This document shows, piece after piece, positions 14,901 to 24,877 of a DNA stretch of 63,530 bases. Under the pieces are notes generated by a model. The model worked only from the letters and a program-made list of their open reading frames with translations. It was not told where the DNA came from and made no database searches. This DNA comes from Chloroflexia bacterium (GTDB taxonomy: Bacteria; Chloroflexota; Chloroflexia; Thermomicrobiales; CFX8), in contig JAUIIK010000009.1 in the NCBI GenBank assembly GCA_030431755.1, forward strand, positions 1-63,530, in the 5' to 3' direction. The translations under genes were made by a program, and so were the position numbers. How positions within the stretch are numbered: position 1 is the stretch's first letter; each line of letters opens with the position of its first letter.

Positions 14901-17885
14901 TCAGGGGGCGGTGACGGTCAAGGGCTGCATGTCGAGCTGGGTCGAGAGGGTGTCCTCGGACTCTGGCTGGCGGAAGATCAGGCGCGTCGTCCATGTGCCG
15001 GGCGCGCTGATGCTGAAGGTGTTGGCATAGACGCCGTGGCCGACCGCCGGCAGGTCGCGGATGAGCGAACCCGAGCCGACCAGGGCCAGGCGCAGCTCGT
15101 CCGGCAGGCCGTCTACCAACGTGACGCCCTCCGGCAGCGGGTCGCCGGTCGCCGCGTCGACGAAGAGGGCGCGGACCATGATCTCGGCCTCCGCAACCGG
15201 CTCCTGCGGGTCGCTCTCCAGACGCAGGACATAGGGGCGGCCGTCCGTGCCTTCGAACGTCGGCGTACCGCGGAAGACATCGCGCAGAATCAGGGTAAAG
15301 CCACCGCCCTCGCCACCTTCGCCGACGACAATGCGCGCGTTCCACCAACCCGCTTCCTTCAGCTTCACCGTGCCGCGCTGCTCGCCGGGCGCGAGCTCTG
15401 CGCCAACCGAGACGACCGACTTCGCGCCGGGTCGTTCGAAAGCGAGCGTGACCTGCTGTTCGGCGTCGTAGCGAACAAATGGAGCGTCGCTGCCAAGCGG
15501 TTCGCCGGTGGCCGGGTCGAGGAATTCGAGCTCGACCGGGACGGTGATGCCGACCGGGAGCTGCTCGTCGAGCACCCTGACACGCGCTTGCGGCAGGGTC
15601 GTGAAGTCGTCGATGTCATCGGGTGCGACACCGTCGACTGTCGGCGCGCGGCCGTAGATGGCACGGTATTCCCCGGCTGGCGAGATCAGAGTGAGATTGG
15701 CGTTCTGCTCGGTCAACTCAGCCAACTCCACCATGCCCGTTTGCTCGAATGTCGCCGTGTCGAAGGTCGAGATGACGAAGCGCCAGCGTTGTGGATCTTC
15801 TCGGTTGCTGACCTGGCTGAGCGTGTGGACGCTGGCGCTATCCGGCGCGACGGTGACGTCACGGATGTCGCCCGGTACCTCGATGCGCTGGACGACCCGC
15901 CAGCCTGCGAGATCTACCACCCACAGGGGCCGCGTGGCTGGCGGCGGCGAGCTCGGCGTGCGTAGCCAGTCGTCCGGGATGTACTCGGTCAGGAAGAGGA
16001 AGCGGCCGTCCGGCGATAGCTGAGCGTCCTCCACCGGTATTGGGCTATCCCTGAAGCCGTTGAGGTCGAGCGCGAAGGTCCGTTCGATGGCGCGCCGGGC
16101 CAGATCGACGATGGCGACCTCGCCCGAGCTGCTCGAGTAGAGATAGAGTCGCTGGCCGTCGTTCGAGGTCAGAGCCGAAACGCGACTCGTGGCTGGATCC
16201 GTGTTCGGGCCGGTGCTGAAGGCTGTCGTGAGCTCCTGAATCTCGCCGCTCTCGATGTCGAAGAAATCGACGCGCATCTGCCGGCCGTCGTCATGGGTGA
16301 TGTATAGCCCCGAGTTGTCCGGCAGGACGCGTGCACGCCCGATCGGGAAGTCTGGTTGCGCCCAATCGAACTCGGACTCGGTCGACGCGACAACCGCGCC
16401 GGTGTTGAGGAAGGTTGGCGAGAGGTCGTCGCGGTCGATGCGATAGAGCCAGCGCGTCCAGCGGTCGCGGATCTCCGGACCTTGCTGGGCGAGCGTGACA
16501 TAGGCGTAGAGCTCAGTTGCCGCGGCGTCCGGCAGCACGAAGAAGCCGACTTCGACATACCAACTGCCTTCGGGCAGCGGAATCCAGCCGGCGCGCAGCT
16601 CCGCGCCGAGGCGCGGCACTTCAATCGTTTTGCGCGCGACGGTCTCGCCGGTCGCGAGGTCGAGCGCTGTGATGGTGGCCGGTTCCGGGGCGCTGGCGAT
16701 GATGTAGAGCCGGTCGCCGGCGATGGCGGCATCCCAGGATGTGGGGAAGCCGGTGTAGGGGATGACGTACTCCCAGTCCTGGAGCACGCCGTCGTGGGCC
16801 ACCGTGAGCACCGGTACCTGCGGCGGCGCGTTCATATCGGTGTTGCTGATGCCCTCGTCCCTGCGCCATTCGAGCAAGAGAACCCAGCGGCCGTCGGGCG
16901 AGATGTGTTGGATCTGGTTCGCAGCGGAGTCCAGCGCCACAACGGACTCGGTTTGTGGAGTGTAAGAGAACCACCGGTAACCGTCTGCGCCGCGCAGCGT
17001 CTCATCGAGCAGGCTTGCCTGAATGAGCAGATCGCTGTCGAGTTCGGTGCCGATGACGCGGACGCTGGCCGGCGTGCGGGCCGGAGTCGGGGTTGGTTCA
17101 GCGGCGTTGACGACAGCCGGGCTGGCGGGAATGGCAGGTGTTGTCGCCGTTGCGCTGGCAAGGCCCTCAGGCCGCACGAAGCTCGCCGGTTCCTCGTTGC
17201 CGCTCCCGAACGGGATGCCGCCGAGGAGCCAGATGGCGGATATCAGCGCCAGAACCAGGAACCCGGCCAGCACGGCGATGACGGTCCGCCGCGTCCGGCG
17301 TCGCTCGGCGGCCGCGTGCTCCTCGACCGCCGGGGCGAGCTCTGGCCACAGGTCGCCGCGTGGCGCGCCGGTCGCGAGCCAGGCCAGGAGTCGCTGAGGC
17401 GGTTCGCCGGCTAGCCGCTGGGCCGCGTCGACGAGCCGTTCCCGGGACCAGGCGAGCATCTCATCGAGCTCGTCCGGTTCGATGCTGGTAACCGCGATGA
17501 CGTCCTTCGGCGCAAGCCCGCCGAGATCGCGCAGGACCAACGCGGCCCGCATCTGGCGGTTGAGCAGCTCCAGCGCCTCGCGCAATCGCTCTGCTTCGTC
17601 GTCTTCGGGTTTGGGCGCGCGTTCGCCGGCATCGGTCCTGGCCATGTAGCGCCGCCCGAGGGCGGTGACGAGCAGCGTCCAGGAGTTCGGGTCGAACTCA
17701 ACATCGCGCGTCGTTGTCAGCACATCGAACAGCGCGCCGCTACTTAGCGCTCGCGCGCGGGCGGCGCTGCCGGTCAGGGTGAAGGCCAGGCGCAGGAGGT
17801 CACGTTGGTAGGTCTCGACGAACTCGCGTGGCTTGACGCGGCTGGCGTCTACCTGACTGAAACCGGCAAGCTCCGCGCGGCTCAT
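14901..17885 (-). CDS. Membrane-anchored sigma-like / beta-propeller / Ig-like protein, copy A
   Basis: This 994-residue protein has a sigma-70-like cytoplasmic part: a region-2-like helix pair at about residues 20-60 (ETYQRDLLRLAFTLTGS) and a region-4-like part at about 100-155 (LLNRQMRAALVLRDLGGL, then SIEPDELDEMLAWSRERL). A juxtamembrane GDLWPELAP motif (about 178-186) precedes one membrane helix (201-222). Outside follow a linker, repeated propeller blades (SPDGRWVLLLEW, SPDGRFLFLTEYI, DSASVHTL) at about 270-770, and two Ig-like domains to the end. Its ATG overlaps the stop of copy B by four bases. Role unknown; extracytoplasmic sensing tied to transcription is inference. Confidence 0.8.
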   Translation of the reverse strand: MSRAELAGFSQVDASRVKPREFVETYQRDLLRLAFTLTGSAARARALSSGALFDVLTTTRDVEFDPNSWTLLVTALGRRYMARTDAGERAPKPEDDEAERLREALELLNRQMRAALVLRDLGGLAPKDVIAVTSIEPDELDEMLAWSRERLVDAAQRLAGEPPQRLLAWLATGAPRGDLWPELAPAVEEHAAAERRRTRRTVIAVLAGFLVLALISAIWLLGGIPFGSGNEEPASFVRPEGLASATATTPAIPASPAVVNAAEPTPTPARTPASVRVIGTELDSDLLIQASLLDETLRGADGYRWFSYTPQTESVVALDSAANQIQHISPDGRWVLLLEWRRDEGISNTDMNAPPQVPVLTVAHDGVLQDWEYVIPYTGFPTSWDAAIAGDRLYIIASAPEPATITALDLATGETVARKTIEVPRLGAELRAGWIPLPEGSWYVEVGFFVLPDAAATELYAYVTLAQQGPEIRDRWTRWLYRIDRDDLSPTFLNTGAVVASTESEFDWAQPDFPIGRARVLPDNSGLYITHDDGRQMRVDFFDIESGEIQELTTAFSTGPNTDPATSRVSALTSNDGQRLYLYSSSSGEVAIVDLARRAIERTFALDLNGFRDSPIPVEDAQLSPDGRFLFLTEYIPDDWLRTPSSPPPATRPLWVVDLAGWRVVQRIEVPGDIRDVTVAPDSASVHTLSQVSNREDPQRWRFVISTFDTATFEQTGMVELAELTEQNANLTLISPAGEYRAIYGRAPTVDGVAPDDIDDFTTLPQARVRVLDEQLPVGITVPVELEFLDPATGEPLGSDAPFVRYDAEQQVTLAFERPGAKSVVSVGAELAPGEQRGTVKLKEAGWWNARIVVGEGGEGGGFTLILRDVFRGTPTFEGTDGRPYVLRLESDPQEPVAEAEIMVRALFVDAATGDPLPEGVTLVDGLPDELRLALVGSGSLIRDLPAVGHGVYANTFSISAPGTWTTRLIFRQPESEDTLSTQLDMQPLTVTAP

Positions 17886-20812
17886 TGGCTCGCCGGATTA
17901 CCCATGCGGCTGCCGCCGGTAGTTGCCGAGGCGCCTTCGAACGGCTCGGTGAGATCGCTGATCTGGAAGCTGCCGGCATTGACCGTGATGCGCTCACCGT
18001 TGCCCAGCCCGAGAACGATGGTCGCCGTCCACTCGCCGGCCGCGCCGAAGCGCGCCCAGCCCAGGAAGGAGTCATGGTCGATGCGCGACAGGTCCTCGAC
18101 GACACGCTCGCCGCTGGGATGGGTCAGGACGATCTGGACATCTTCGGAGATGAGGTCGAGAAATTCGATCTCTTCCGGCAGACGCTCGCGTTCGTCCGAT
18201 GCCACCATCCAGACACGCAGCGTGACCGTCCGCCGGTTGACCGGGTTGGCCGGCCGGACGACGAAGCGGTATGCGCCGCCGGTCGCCGCGACAAAGCCCT
18301 CCGAGACTTCGATGGCGTCGGCTTGCTCGGCGGTCCAGCTCGTGCCGTCGCTATTGATGATCGTTGCCCGTGCATCCCAGCTACCCGCGCCGTCCATCCG
18401 CACCTGGCCGGCATAGACGCCGGTCTCGACGCTCGATGGCACGAGGATGGCCTGCTCCTCGCCGTTCGTGAGCTCGACGATGAGCGTGGCGTTGCGGTCG
18501 AAGCGCAGCGTGCGGTCGGATACGGCCGGCGCGCCGGTGAGCGGATGGACTAGCCGGGCGGTAACTGTCGTCTCCGCGCCGGCAACCACGTCATCGGCCT
18601 CGACGCTGATGCCCGGCAGCACGGCAAGGATCGAGTTGTCGACCGGCGCAACCGGTCCCGTGCCCGGCCGGAAGCCGTACTGCTCGTGATAGCTCTGCTC
18701 GACCGAGCCGATGCGCTGGATATCGGCCCAGTCTGGCGCGGGCAGCGTATCGCGGACCTCGAGCGGCTCGCCGGATGCGGTGTCGAAGGTCGTCAACCGA
18801 ACCTGGCCGTCGGCGCGGCTGGAGCGGAGGTAGATCTGCCGGCCGTCGCCGCTCATCGTCATCCGGCGCGGCAGGCCGGAGACCACCCAGCGCTCATCGA
18901 CCTGCCAGGTGGTGGTGTTGACAACCCAGACCGGCGACCGCGCCGGGTAGCTGTTGAGCGCCTGGTTCTTCTCCCGGTTGACCGCAAGGTAGAGGCGCGT
19001 GCCGTCCGGGGAAAGCAGCGCTTCAAGATAGGAGACGTGGTTCAGATTGCGCTCGAAGAGCGATGCTTCCTCGGGGCGCGGTGTTATCGGGAAGACGCCG
19101 CTCACCCTGCGCCGGTTGAGGTCGACGATCGCGACCTGCCGCTGGCGTGTCTGGATGACGTAGAGCGTCTTGCCGGTGTTGGAGGGCACAAGGTGGAGCT
19201 CGTTTTCGCCACGCTGGTCGGCCAGCGGAACGACCCGCGCCGGTATGCCGAGCAGCTGGCTGCTAATCGCGCCGGTCGGGAGGTCGAGAAAGCGCAGGAC
19301 TGCCTGGCCCGAGCGGCGGTCCTGGACGACGCTGTAGACGGCGTCCTCAGCGGGGATCGGCCGGGCGCTGGCGACGCTGAAATCTGTCGGCGTGCCTTCC
19401 TCGGGCGCATCCAGTGGGGTTGCGCGCACCGTACTGGCCGCGCCCGTCGCGGTGTCGAAGGCGACGATGGCCCGCACCCAGGCCGAATTGTCCGGCGACT
19501 TCCATTCGGAGAGCAGATACAGGCGCGCGCCGTCCGTCGATAGTTGTAGCCGGGCCGAGCGCATCCGAGCCGGCACGAAATCATCGCTGCCGAGCGGCCA
19601 GCCGGCACCCGGTTCGCCGCTGTCCAGCGCCAGGGTCTGGATTTGCAGCGCGTCCGGGTTGGCGAGATTCAGCACGTAGACGGTGTCCGGCCCGATGGCG
19701 AGGGCACGCGGGCTGGCGATCTCTGTTTCCCAGGTCGCGCCGCCGTCGAAGCGGCCGGCGGCCAGGAGCGAGCGCCCCGGCGTCGCCCGCAGTTCTCGTT
19801 CCGCGAGCGCCCACGCGCCATCCTGTGAAATCATGACCGGTCCACCGGCGGGCAGGAAATCCGTGGAGGTGTTCGTCGCCGGATCGTAGAGCGCCAACGC
19901 ACTCTGGCTATCGCCGGCTTGCTCGATCAAGCGAAGAAATTGCTGGTCGGGCAGCCGCAGCGCCGGTTCCTCCGGCGCGGTTGTCGCGACCGCGGCGAAG
20001 GAGGCGAGCGCGGGGGTGGGAGTCGGGATCTCCTCGGCGGAGGGCGGCCAGCTCGGCCACTCGCGTGTATCGGCCGAGGCCCTGGTTTCACTCGTGCCCC
20101 TACTGCCCGGCCGGAAGCCGGTCAGCCAGACCGTCGCCGCGCCCAGCATCAAGACAATGGCGGCGATGACCGCGACGGTGAGCAGCCGTTGCGAACGCCG
20201 TCGCGCCGCCCAGGCATCACGTACTTGTTCAGCAAGCTCGACCCAGAGATCGGGTCCGGGCGCTTCGATCAGCACCCGGTTGAGCAGATCGGCGACCGTC
20301 GCATCTGGCGCGCGTCCGGCGGCCTCCGCAACGCGCCCGCGCGCCTGGTCCAGGTTCGTCGTGCCGGCGCGCCGGGTGTCGATCCCGAGCGCCGTGCGCG
20401 CGACTGGTTCGGGCATTCCCGCGACGGCTTCGAGCGCCAGGAGTGCGCGGCTCTGCGGCTCCAGGCGGTCAAGCGCCGCCTTGGTCCGGGAACGCTCGTC
20501 GTCGACGCCATAGCTATTCGCGCCGTCCGTCTCCAGCCAGGTTGAGGGGCCGGGTGCTTGCAGGTAGCGCCTGGCCAGATCGAGCGCCAGCCACTCGCGC
20601 GGTTGGGTCTCGTGCTCAGCGCGGTCAGTGAGCAGCGCTGTGAGCGCCTGGCGTGCCAGTTCGGTTGCCCGCTGGCCGTCGCCGGTCAGGAGATAAGCGA
20701 GGCGCAGCAGCTCCCGCTGGCGGCGCTGGACCAGCGCCTGGGCCGCGTCGAGGTCGCCTGCCCGGCAAGCGGCAAGAAGGGCGAGATCATCCTGGCTGGC
20801 CTGCGGGATCAG
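17882..20812 (-). CDS. Membrane-anchored sigma-like / beta-propeller / Ig-like protein, copy B (start uncertain)
   Basis: The first canonical start, ATG 20416, gives 844 residues beginning MPEPVARTALGID, in the middle of a region-4-like domain. The frame is open for 131 further codons and encodes a full region-2-like part (ELLRLAYLLTGDGQRATELA) that matches copies A and C, so the gene really begins near 20812. No ATG, GTG or TTG is in frame there. An out-of-frame ATG at 20822 has GAGAGG just upstream, and removing one G after it would give MRTLIPQASQDDL in frame. The membrane helix is about residues 79-100 from 20416. Propeller blades (SPDGTRLYLAV, SGDGRQIYL) and Ig-like domains follow. Confidence 0.75.
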   Translation of the reverse strand: MIPQASQDDLALLAACRAGDLDAAQALVQRRQRELLRLAYLLTGDGQRATELARQALTALLTDRAEHETQPREWLALDLARRYLQAPGPSTWLETDGANSYGVDDERSRTKAALDRLEPQSRALLALEAVAGMPEPVARTALGIDTRRAGTTNLDQARGRVAEAAGRAPDATVADLLNRVLIEAPGPDLWVELAEQVRDAWAARRRSQRLLTVAVIAAIVLMLGAATVWLTGFRPGSRGTSETRASADTREWPSWPPSAEEIPTPTPALASFAAVATTAPEEPALRLPDQQFLRLIEQAGDSQSALALYDPATNTSTDFLPAGGPVMISQDGAWALAERELRATPGRSLLAAGRFDGGATWETEIASPRALAIGPDTVYVLNLANPDALQIQTLALDSGEPGAGWPLGSDDFVPARMRSARLQLSTDGARLYLLSEWKSPDNSAWVRAIVAFDTATGAASTVRATPLDAPEEGTPTDFSVASARPIPAEDAVYSVVQDRRSGQAVLRFLDLPTGAISSQLLGIPARVVPLADQRGENELHLVPSNTGKTLYVIQTRQRQVAIVDLNRRRVSGVFPITPRPEEASLFERNLNHVSYLEALLSPDGTRLYLAVNREKNQALNSYPARSPVWVVNTTTWQVDERWVVSGLPRRMTMSGDGRQIYLRSSRADGQVRLTTFDTASGEPLEVRDTLPAPDWADIQRIGSVEQSYHEQYGFRPGTGPVAPVDNSILAVLPGISVEADDVVAGAETTVTARLVHPLTGAPAVSDRTLRFDRNATLIVELTNGEEQAILVPSSVETGVYAGQVRMDGAGSWDARATIINSDGTSWTAEQADAIEVSEGFVAATGGAYRFVVRPANPVNRRTVTLRVWMVASDERERLPEEIEFLDLISEDVQIVLTHPSGERVVEDLSRIDHDSFLGWARFGAAGEWTATIVLGLGNGERITVNAGSFQISDLTEPFEGASATTGGSRMGNPASQ

Positions 20813-20897
20813 GGTGCGCCATCCTCTCAGCAGTCGTCCGTGGAGTTACTCTCAACGATACTCGCTCGGGCGGCAACCCGGAATGCCGTTCCCCTGT

Positions 20898-23834
20898 TTA
20901 CTCGTCGCCCGCGACAACAGTGAGCGTGCCGGCGTCGAAGTTGAAGCGTTCGCCCGCGTCATTCTCCAGCTCGATGACGATCGACCAGTCGCCGGCGCGC
21001 CAGAAGGAGTCCTCGTCGGTGTAGCTGCCGTCGGCTCCGCGTTGCAGGTTGGCGCTGGTGACGCCGACGCCGTTGGAATCGAAGACGACGCGGACGGTAT
21101 CGGGTACGCCGCCGGTAAGCTCAACATTCTCCGGCAGCGGCCGGCCGCTATCGACATCGACGAAATGGGCGCTGATGGCGGCAGGTTGATCAACCTCCGG
21201 CTGTGCCGGCTCAACTTGGACGTCGAGCATGTAGCGCCGGCCATCGCTCGCCTCCCAGGAGGGCACGATCTGGAAGATCTCCTCGATCGTGAATTCCCAG
21301 GCTGCACCGTCCTCCTCGCTGACTGTCACTTCGGCGTTCCAGAAACCAGTCTCCAGCAGAGCCGCGTTGGCGGTGTACCATCCCAGCCCGGTCCGGTTGC
21401 CGATGAGGATGACATCCTCGGCCGCGCCCTCGGCATGGACCAGCCGCAGAATCACCGTCGCGTTCTCGTCGAGCCGGACACTCGGGAGAACTTCGGTCAT
21501 CCGTTGGCCGTCGAACGGATTGAGCAGCCGCACGGCCATGTCGAAAGCCTTCCCGGCCGGGATCGTCTCGCCCGTTGCGACGACCGAGAGACGCGGCAGC
21601 GTGCTCTCTGTTTCAACCGACGCATAGGCGACGTGGTCGACCGCCGGCGCGCGGGCATGATGGAAGCGATAGAACTCGACGAGAGGCGAACTGAAGAAAC
21701 TTTCGGACCACTCAGGAAGGCCCTCGCCAGCGAACTCTGACAGCATCTCTCCGGTCTGAAGGTCGAGAAGCCTGACCCGCCGGTTGGGCGTGCCTGTGTC
21801 CGACTGTTGCACGCTAGTGACGGCCAGCGCATCGCCAAGCTCGGCTGCGCCTAGCACGAAGTCATCGAATCCCTGTGACGCGACGACCGTCCAGCTGCGA
21901 AGATCGACAATCCAAACATGGGACCCTATCTGGAGACCGGACGATGGGCGTCTAATGCCAACAAGATAAAGAATCTCGCCGTCCCGTGAGATGCTCAAAC
22001 CAGCGCCCAGGCCGCTGCCGATTGGAGCCTGGGCACGTAAGACAGTTTGCTGATCTGCCAGCGCCGGCGCGAAGGCGAGCGGGAAGACGCGCTCGACCCG
22101 CCGGGCCAGCAGATCGACGATGGCGACCTCGGCGCGGCTCAACGCGACGATATAGAGGTAGCGGCCATCGTTGGAGACCGTCCACTGGATCGCGTCGTCA
22201 GCTTGCCGCTCCTGGACGAAGGTCACCGACAGGTCGAGATCCTTGCTCGCGTCGGAGCTGCGGAACTGAACCAGCTCCTCACTTTCGTCGACCCGGTAGA
22301 TGAATTCGCCGTCCGGCGTCACACGGGCTTCGGCAAACTGGAACTCGGTCGGAAACTGGCGGCTGGCCGTCGAGTCTGTCTGGACGCTTGATGATTCGAA
22401 GGTCATGTCCGGCAGACTGTAGCTCGCCAGCGTGCGCGACGAGACGAGCGTTGGGCTGGAGCCGAACTCTTCGACGGCGACAAAGAGGCGCTGCTCGTCC
22501 GGGCTGGTGAGGAGCGAGAGCTGAAAGGACTCGCTGACGGCAGTCTGCAGTGCAGGGATCAGATCCTCCCAGGTCTCGACTAGTTCACCAGTTTCAAGAT
22601 CATAGGCGCGTAGTTCCGGGGCCACTGCCTCCTGGGTGGTATCGCCATCTTCCGCGAGCACGGCGACATAGACGCGATTTCCGGCTACGGCGAACGAGTA
22701 GAAGGGGCGCGGCAACTCGATAACCCAGCGCTCCTCGCCGGTTTCAGTCGTGATGGCAACCAGAGGGAGAGGGGCTGTCCGGTTCGACGATTCATCGACG
22801 CGGAAGCTGAAGATAGTCCGGCCATCCGGCGATATGCCACCGATGATTCCAGAAGGAAGCAGCTGGAAAGTATTGGTCGCGGTGTCGAGATATCCAGTTT
22901 CGGTGCGATCCTCGGTACCTTCGGTACCGAAGACACTGAGCACCAGCTTGTCCGGTATATCGCCCTGCGAGATGGCGAAGGATGAGAGCGAGGGAATCGA
23001 CGTCGGCGTGATTGTCGGTGTGGCTGTCGCCGCTGGGGTTGGCGTGGCTGTCGTCGCGAGCGCCGCTGAGCCGTCGTCACTCCCACCGAAGGGCAGCAGG
23101 TCGAAGAGCCAGAGCCCGGCCAGCACCAACAGCACCCCGACGACGCCGGCCGCGATATAGGTCAGCCGCTGCCGGCGGGCATCCTCGCGGGCATAGAAAT
23201 CCTCCAGCGGCTCGACCACCTCCGGCCAGAGGTTCGGGCGCGGCGCGGAAGTTGCGGCGTTGACCAGCAGCTCGCGGACAGCGTAATCCGGACCGACCCC
23301 GGCGGCGTCGCGAATCCGGTCCCGGGCCGGGTGTAGCTGTTGCCGGAGCGTGTAGGGAATCTCGCCGAGAATCCGGCAGACCGGCTCCTCTTCGAGCGCG
23401 TTGAAGTCGCGTAGGACGACGCCGAGGCGCGTTGGCCGGTCGAGCAGATCGAGCAGGGCCAGCACCCGGCTGCGGTCGTCCTCGACCCGGTAGCGGTTCT
23501 CGCCGGCATCGTAGGCGACGGTGCCGGCCAATGAGTCACCGGGGCGGCTGCCGTTGCCGTCGGCCCGGTCTTTCGGATCGACGAGGAAGCTCGCGCCGGT
23601 TGCTTCGAGCAGGCCCATCCGCGGGTCGTCCGGCGCGTCACCCTGGACGAGCCGGCGGAAATAGCTGAGGAATGCGTCGCGGGCGAGCAGTATTGCCCCT
23701 TCAGCTGTGCCGCTTAAGAGGAATGCCGTGCGCACGATCTCATTCTGGTAGACCCGCACAATACGTTCGCTGGCCGGCATGTCGCCCGGCTGGAAGGTCG
23801 CGATCAGGTCTCGGTGGTCGACGATCTGTGCCAA
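20898..23834 (-). CDS. Membrane-anchored sigma-like / beta-propeller / Ig-like protein, copy C
   Basis: This 978-residue protein heads the three-gene run and starts at a TTG with GAGG close upstream. The sigma-like part has YQNEIVRTAFLLSGTAEGA (region 2, about 29-48) and LLDRPTRLGVVLRDF (region 4, about 130-144). The shared juxtamembrane motif is PNLWPEVVEPL (200-210). The membrane helix is about 224-245. A Thr/Pro linker (TATPTPAATATPTITP) follows, then propeller blades (SPDGRTIFSF, TPDGEFIYRVD, SNDGRYLYIV, SRDGEILYLVG), then two Ig-like domains ending FDAGTLTVVAGDE. A promoter may lie in the AT-rich 23863-23882, but I cannot define it. Confidence 0.8.
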   Translation of the reverse strand: MAQIVDHRDLIATFQPGDMPASERIVRVYQNEIVRTAFLLSGTAEGAILLARDAFLSYFRRLVQGDAPDDPRMGLLEATGASFLVDPKDRADGNGSRPGDSLAGTVAYDAGENRYRVEDDRSRVLALLDLLDRPTRLGVVLRDFNALEEEPVCRILGEIPYTLRQQLHPARDRIRDAAGVGPDYAVRELLVNAATSAPRPNLWPEVVEPLEDFYAREDARRQRLTYIAAGVVGVLLVLAGLWLFDLLPFGGSDDGSAALATTATPTPAATATPTITPTSIPSLSSFAISQGDIPDKLVLSVFGTEGTEDRTETGYLDTATNTFQLLPSGIIGGISPDGRTIFSFRVDESSNRTAPLPLVAITTETGEERWVIELPRPFYSFAVAGNRVYVAVLAEDGDTTQEAVAPELRAYDLETGELVETWEDLIPALQTAVSESFQLSLLTSPDEQRLFVAVEEFGSSPTLVSSRTLASYSLPDMTFESSSVQTDSTASRQFPTEFQFAEARVTPDGEFIYRVDESEELVQFRSSDASKDLDLSVTFVQERQADDAIQWTVSNDGRYLYIVALSRAEVAIVDLLARRVERVFPLAFAPALADQQTVLRAQAPIGSGLGAGLSISRDGEILYLVGIRRPSSGLQIGSHVWIVDLRSWTVVASQGFDDFVLGAAELGDALAVTSVQQSDTGTPNRRVRLLDLQTGEMLSEFAGEGLPEWSESFFSSPLVEFYRFHHARAPAVDHVAYASVETESTLPRLSVVATGETIPAGKAFDMAVRLLNPFDGQRMTEVLPSVRLDENATVILRLVHAEGAAEDVILIGNRTGLGWYTANAALLETGFWNAEVTVSEEDGAAWEFTIEEIFQIVPSWEASDGRRYMLDVQVEPAQPEVDQPAAISAHFVDVDSGRPLPENVELTGGVPDTVRVVFDSNGVGVTSANLQRGADGSYTDEDSFWRAGDWSIVIELENDAGERFNFDAGTLTVVAGDE

Positions 23835-23995
23835 CTGACCTCGAATTCAGTCAACGTCTACTTCCCTATATATACGCAATCTACAAGCAACAGGTTCCCA
23901 CGACCGTTAGCCAGAAGCGATGGATGTGATGGCGTCGGAGGCAGCGTATGCCTGTACCGGCAAGCGCTGCGTTGCCTCCCCGTTCGTGGCCGCCG

Positions 23996-24877
23996 CTAGA
24001 GGACCTGCTTGAGCGCGTCCAGGTCGAAGTTGCCGCCGCTGAGGATCGCGACGGTGTTTGCGCCGCGTGGCAGGTCCAGCCGGCCCGAGAGCACAGCTGC
24101 GACGGAGGCCGCCCCGGCAGGTTCGGCGTAGAGCTTGCAGTAGACGAGCAGATCCTTGACCGCGCCGATGAGCTCGTCATCGGTCACCGTCACGATGTCA
24201 TCCAGCATCTCGCGGGTGATCGCGTAGGTCAACTCCCCGGCGACCGGGGATGCGAGCCCGTCGGCGATGGTCTGTGGCGTCATCGTCAGCGGCTTGCCGG
24301 CGTCCCACGACTGGCGCATGACGGCCCCGCCCGCCGGCTCGACGCCGATGACCTTGACATCCGGCTTGCGCGCTTTGGCGGCCAGCGCCACGCCCGATGC
24401 CAGCCCGCCGCCGCCGATCCCGACGATGAGCGCGTCGACGTCCGGGACGTCCTCGACGATCTCTAGCCCGATCGAGCCCTGTCCGGCAATGATGAGCGGA
24501 TCGTCGAAGGGATGCACAAGTGTCAGACCGCGTTCGGCCTGGACCTGCTCGACATGGGCGAAGGCTTCGGTGATGCCGCCGTCAACGAGAATCACCTCAG
24601 CGCCGTAGCCACGGGTTGCCGCGACCTTCGACTCACTCGCCGTCGAAGCCATGACGATGACGGCCGCGACGCCGGCTTCCGAGGCGGCCCAGGCAACCCC
24701 CTGGGCGTGGTTGCCGGCCGAAACGGCGACAACGCCGCGCTCGCGCTCCTCCGGGGATAGCGAGCTGATCTTGTTGAAGGCCCCGCGCACTTTGAACGAA
24801 CCAGCACGCTGGAACTGCTCGGCTTTGAGCGACAGGTTCAGCCCGACACGGTTGCCGAGCCGTGTTGCCGAGAGCAC
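23996..24877 (-). CDS. Threonine/serine dehydratase (PLP-dependent, no ACT domain)
   Basis: The protein has the PLP-Lys motif GSFKVRGAFNK, the AGNHAQGVAWAA loop and the Gly-rich phosphate cup GIGGGGLASG. The Ser/Cys near the end (AILSGGNFD) is where PLP N1 is bound. With no C-terminal ACT domain it resembles catabolic TdcB-type enzymes that turn threonine into 2-oxobutyrate and ammonia; serine racemase activity is an alternative. The only canonical start, GTG 24877, removes a conserved N-terminal helix. The frame stays open upstream and encodes TDIEEARERLTGRVRRTP. A single extra G in the GGGG at about 24957-24960 would put an ATG in frame. Confidence 0.85.
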   Translation of the reverse strand: MLSATRLGNRVGLNLSLKAEQFQRAGSFKVRGAFNKISSLSPEERERGVVAVSAGNHAQGVAWAASEAGVAAVIVMASTASESKVAATRGYGAEVILVDGGITEAFAHVEQVQAERGLTLVHPFDDPLIIAGQGSIGLEIVEDVPDVDALIVGIGGGGLASGVALAAKARKPDVKVIGVEPAGGAVMRQSWDAGKPLTMTPQTIADGLASPVAGELTYAITREMLDDIVTVTDDELIGAVKDLLVYCKLYAEPAGAASVAAVLSGRLDLPRGANTVAILSGGNFDLDALKQVL

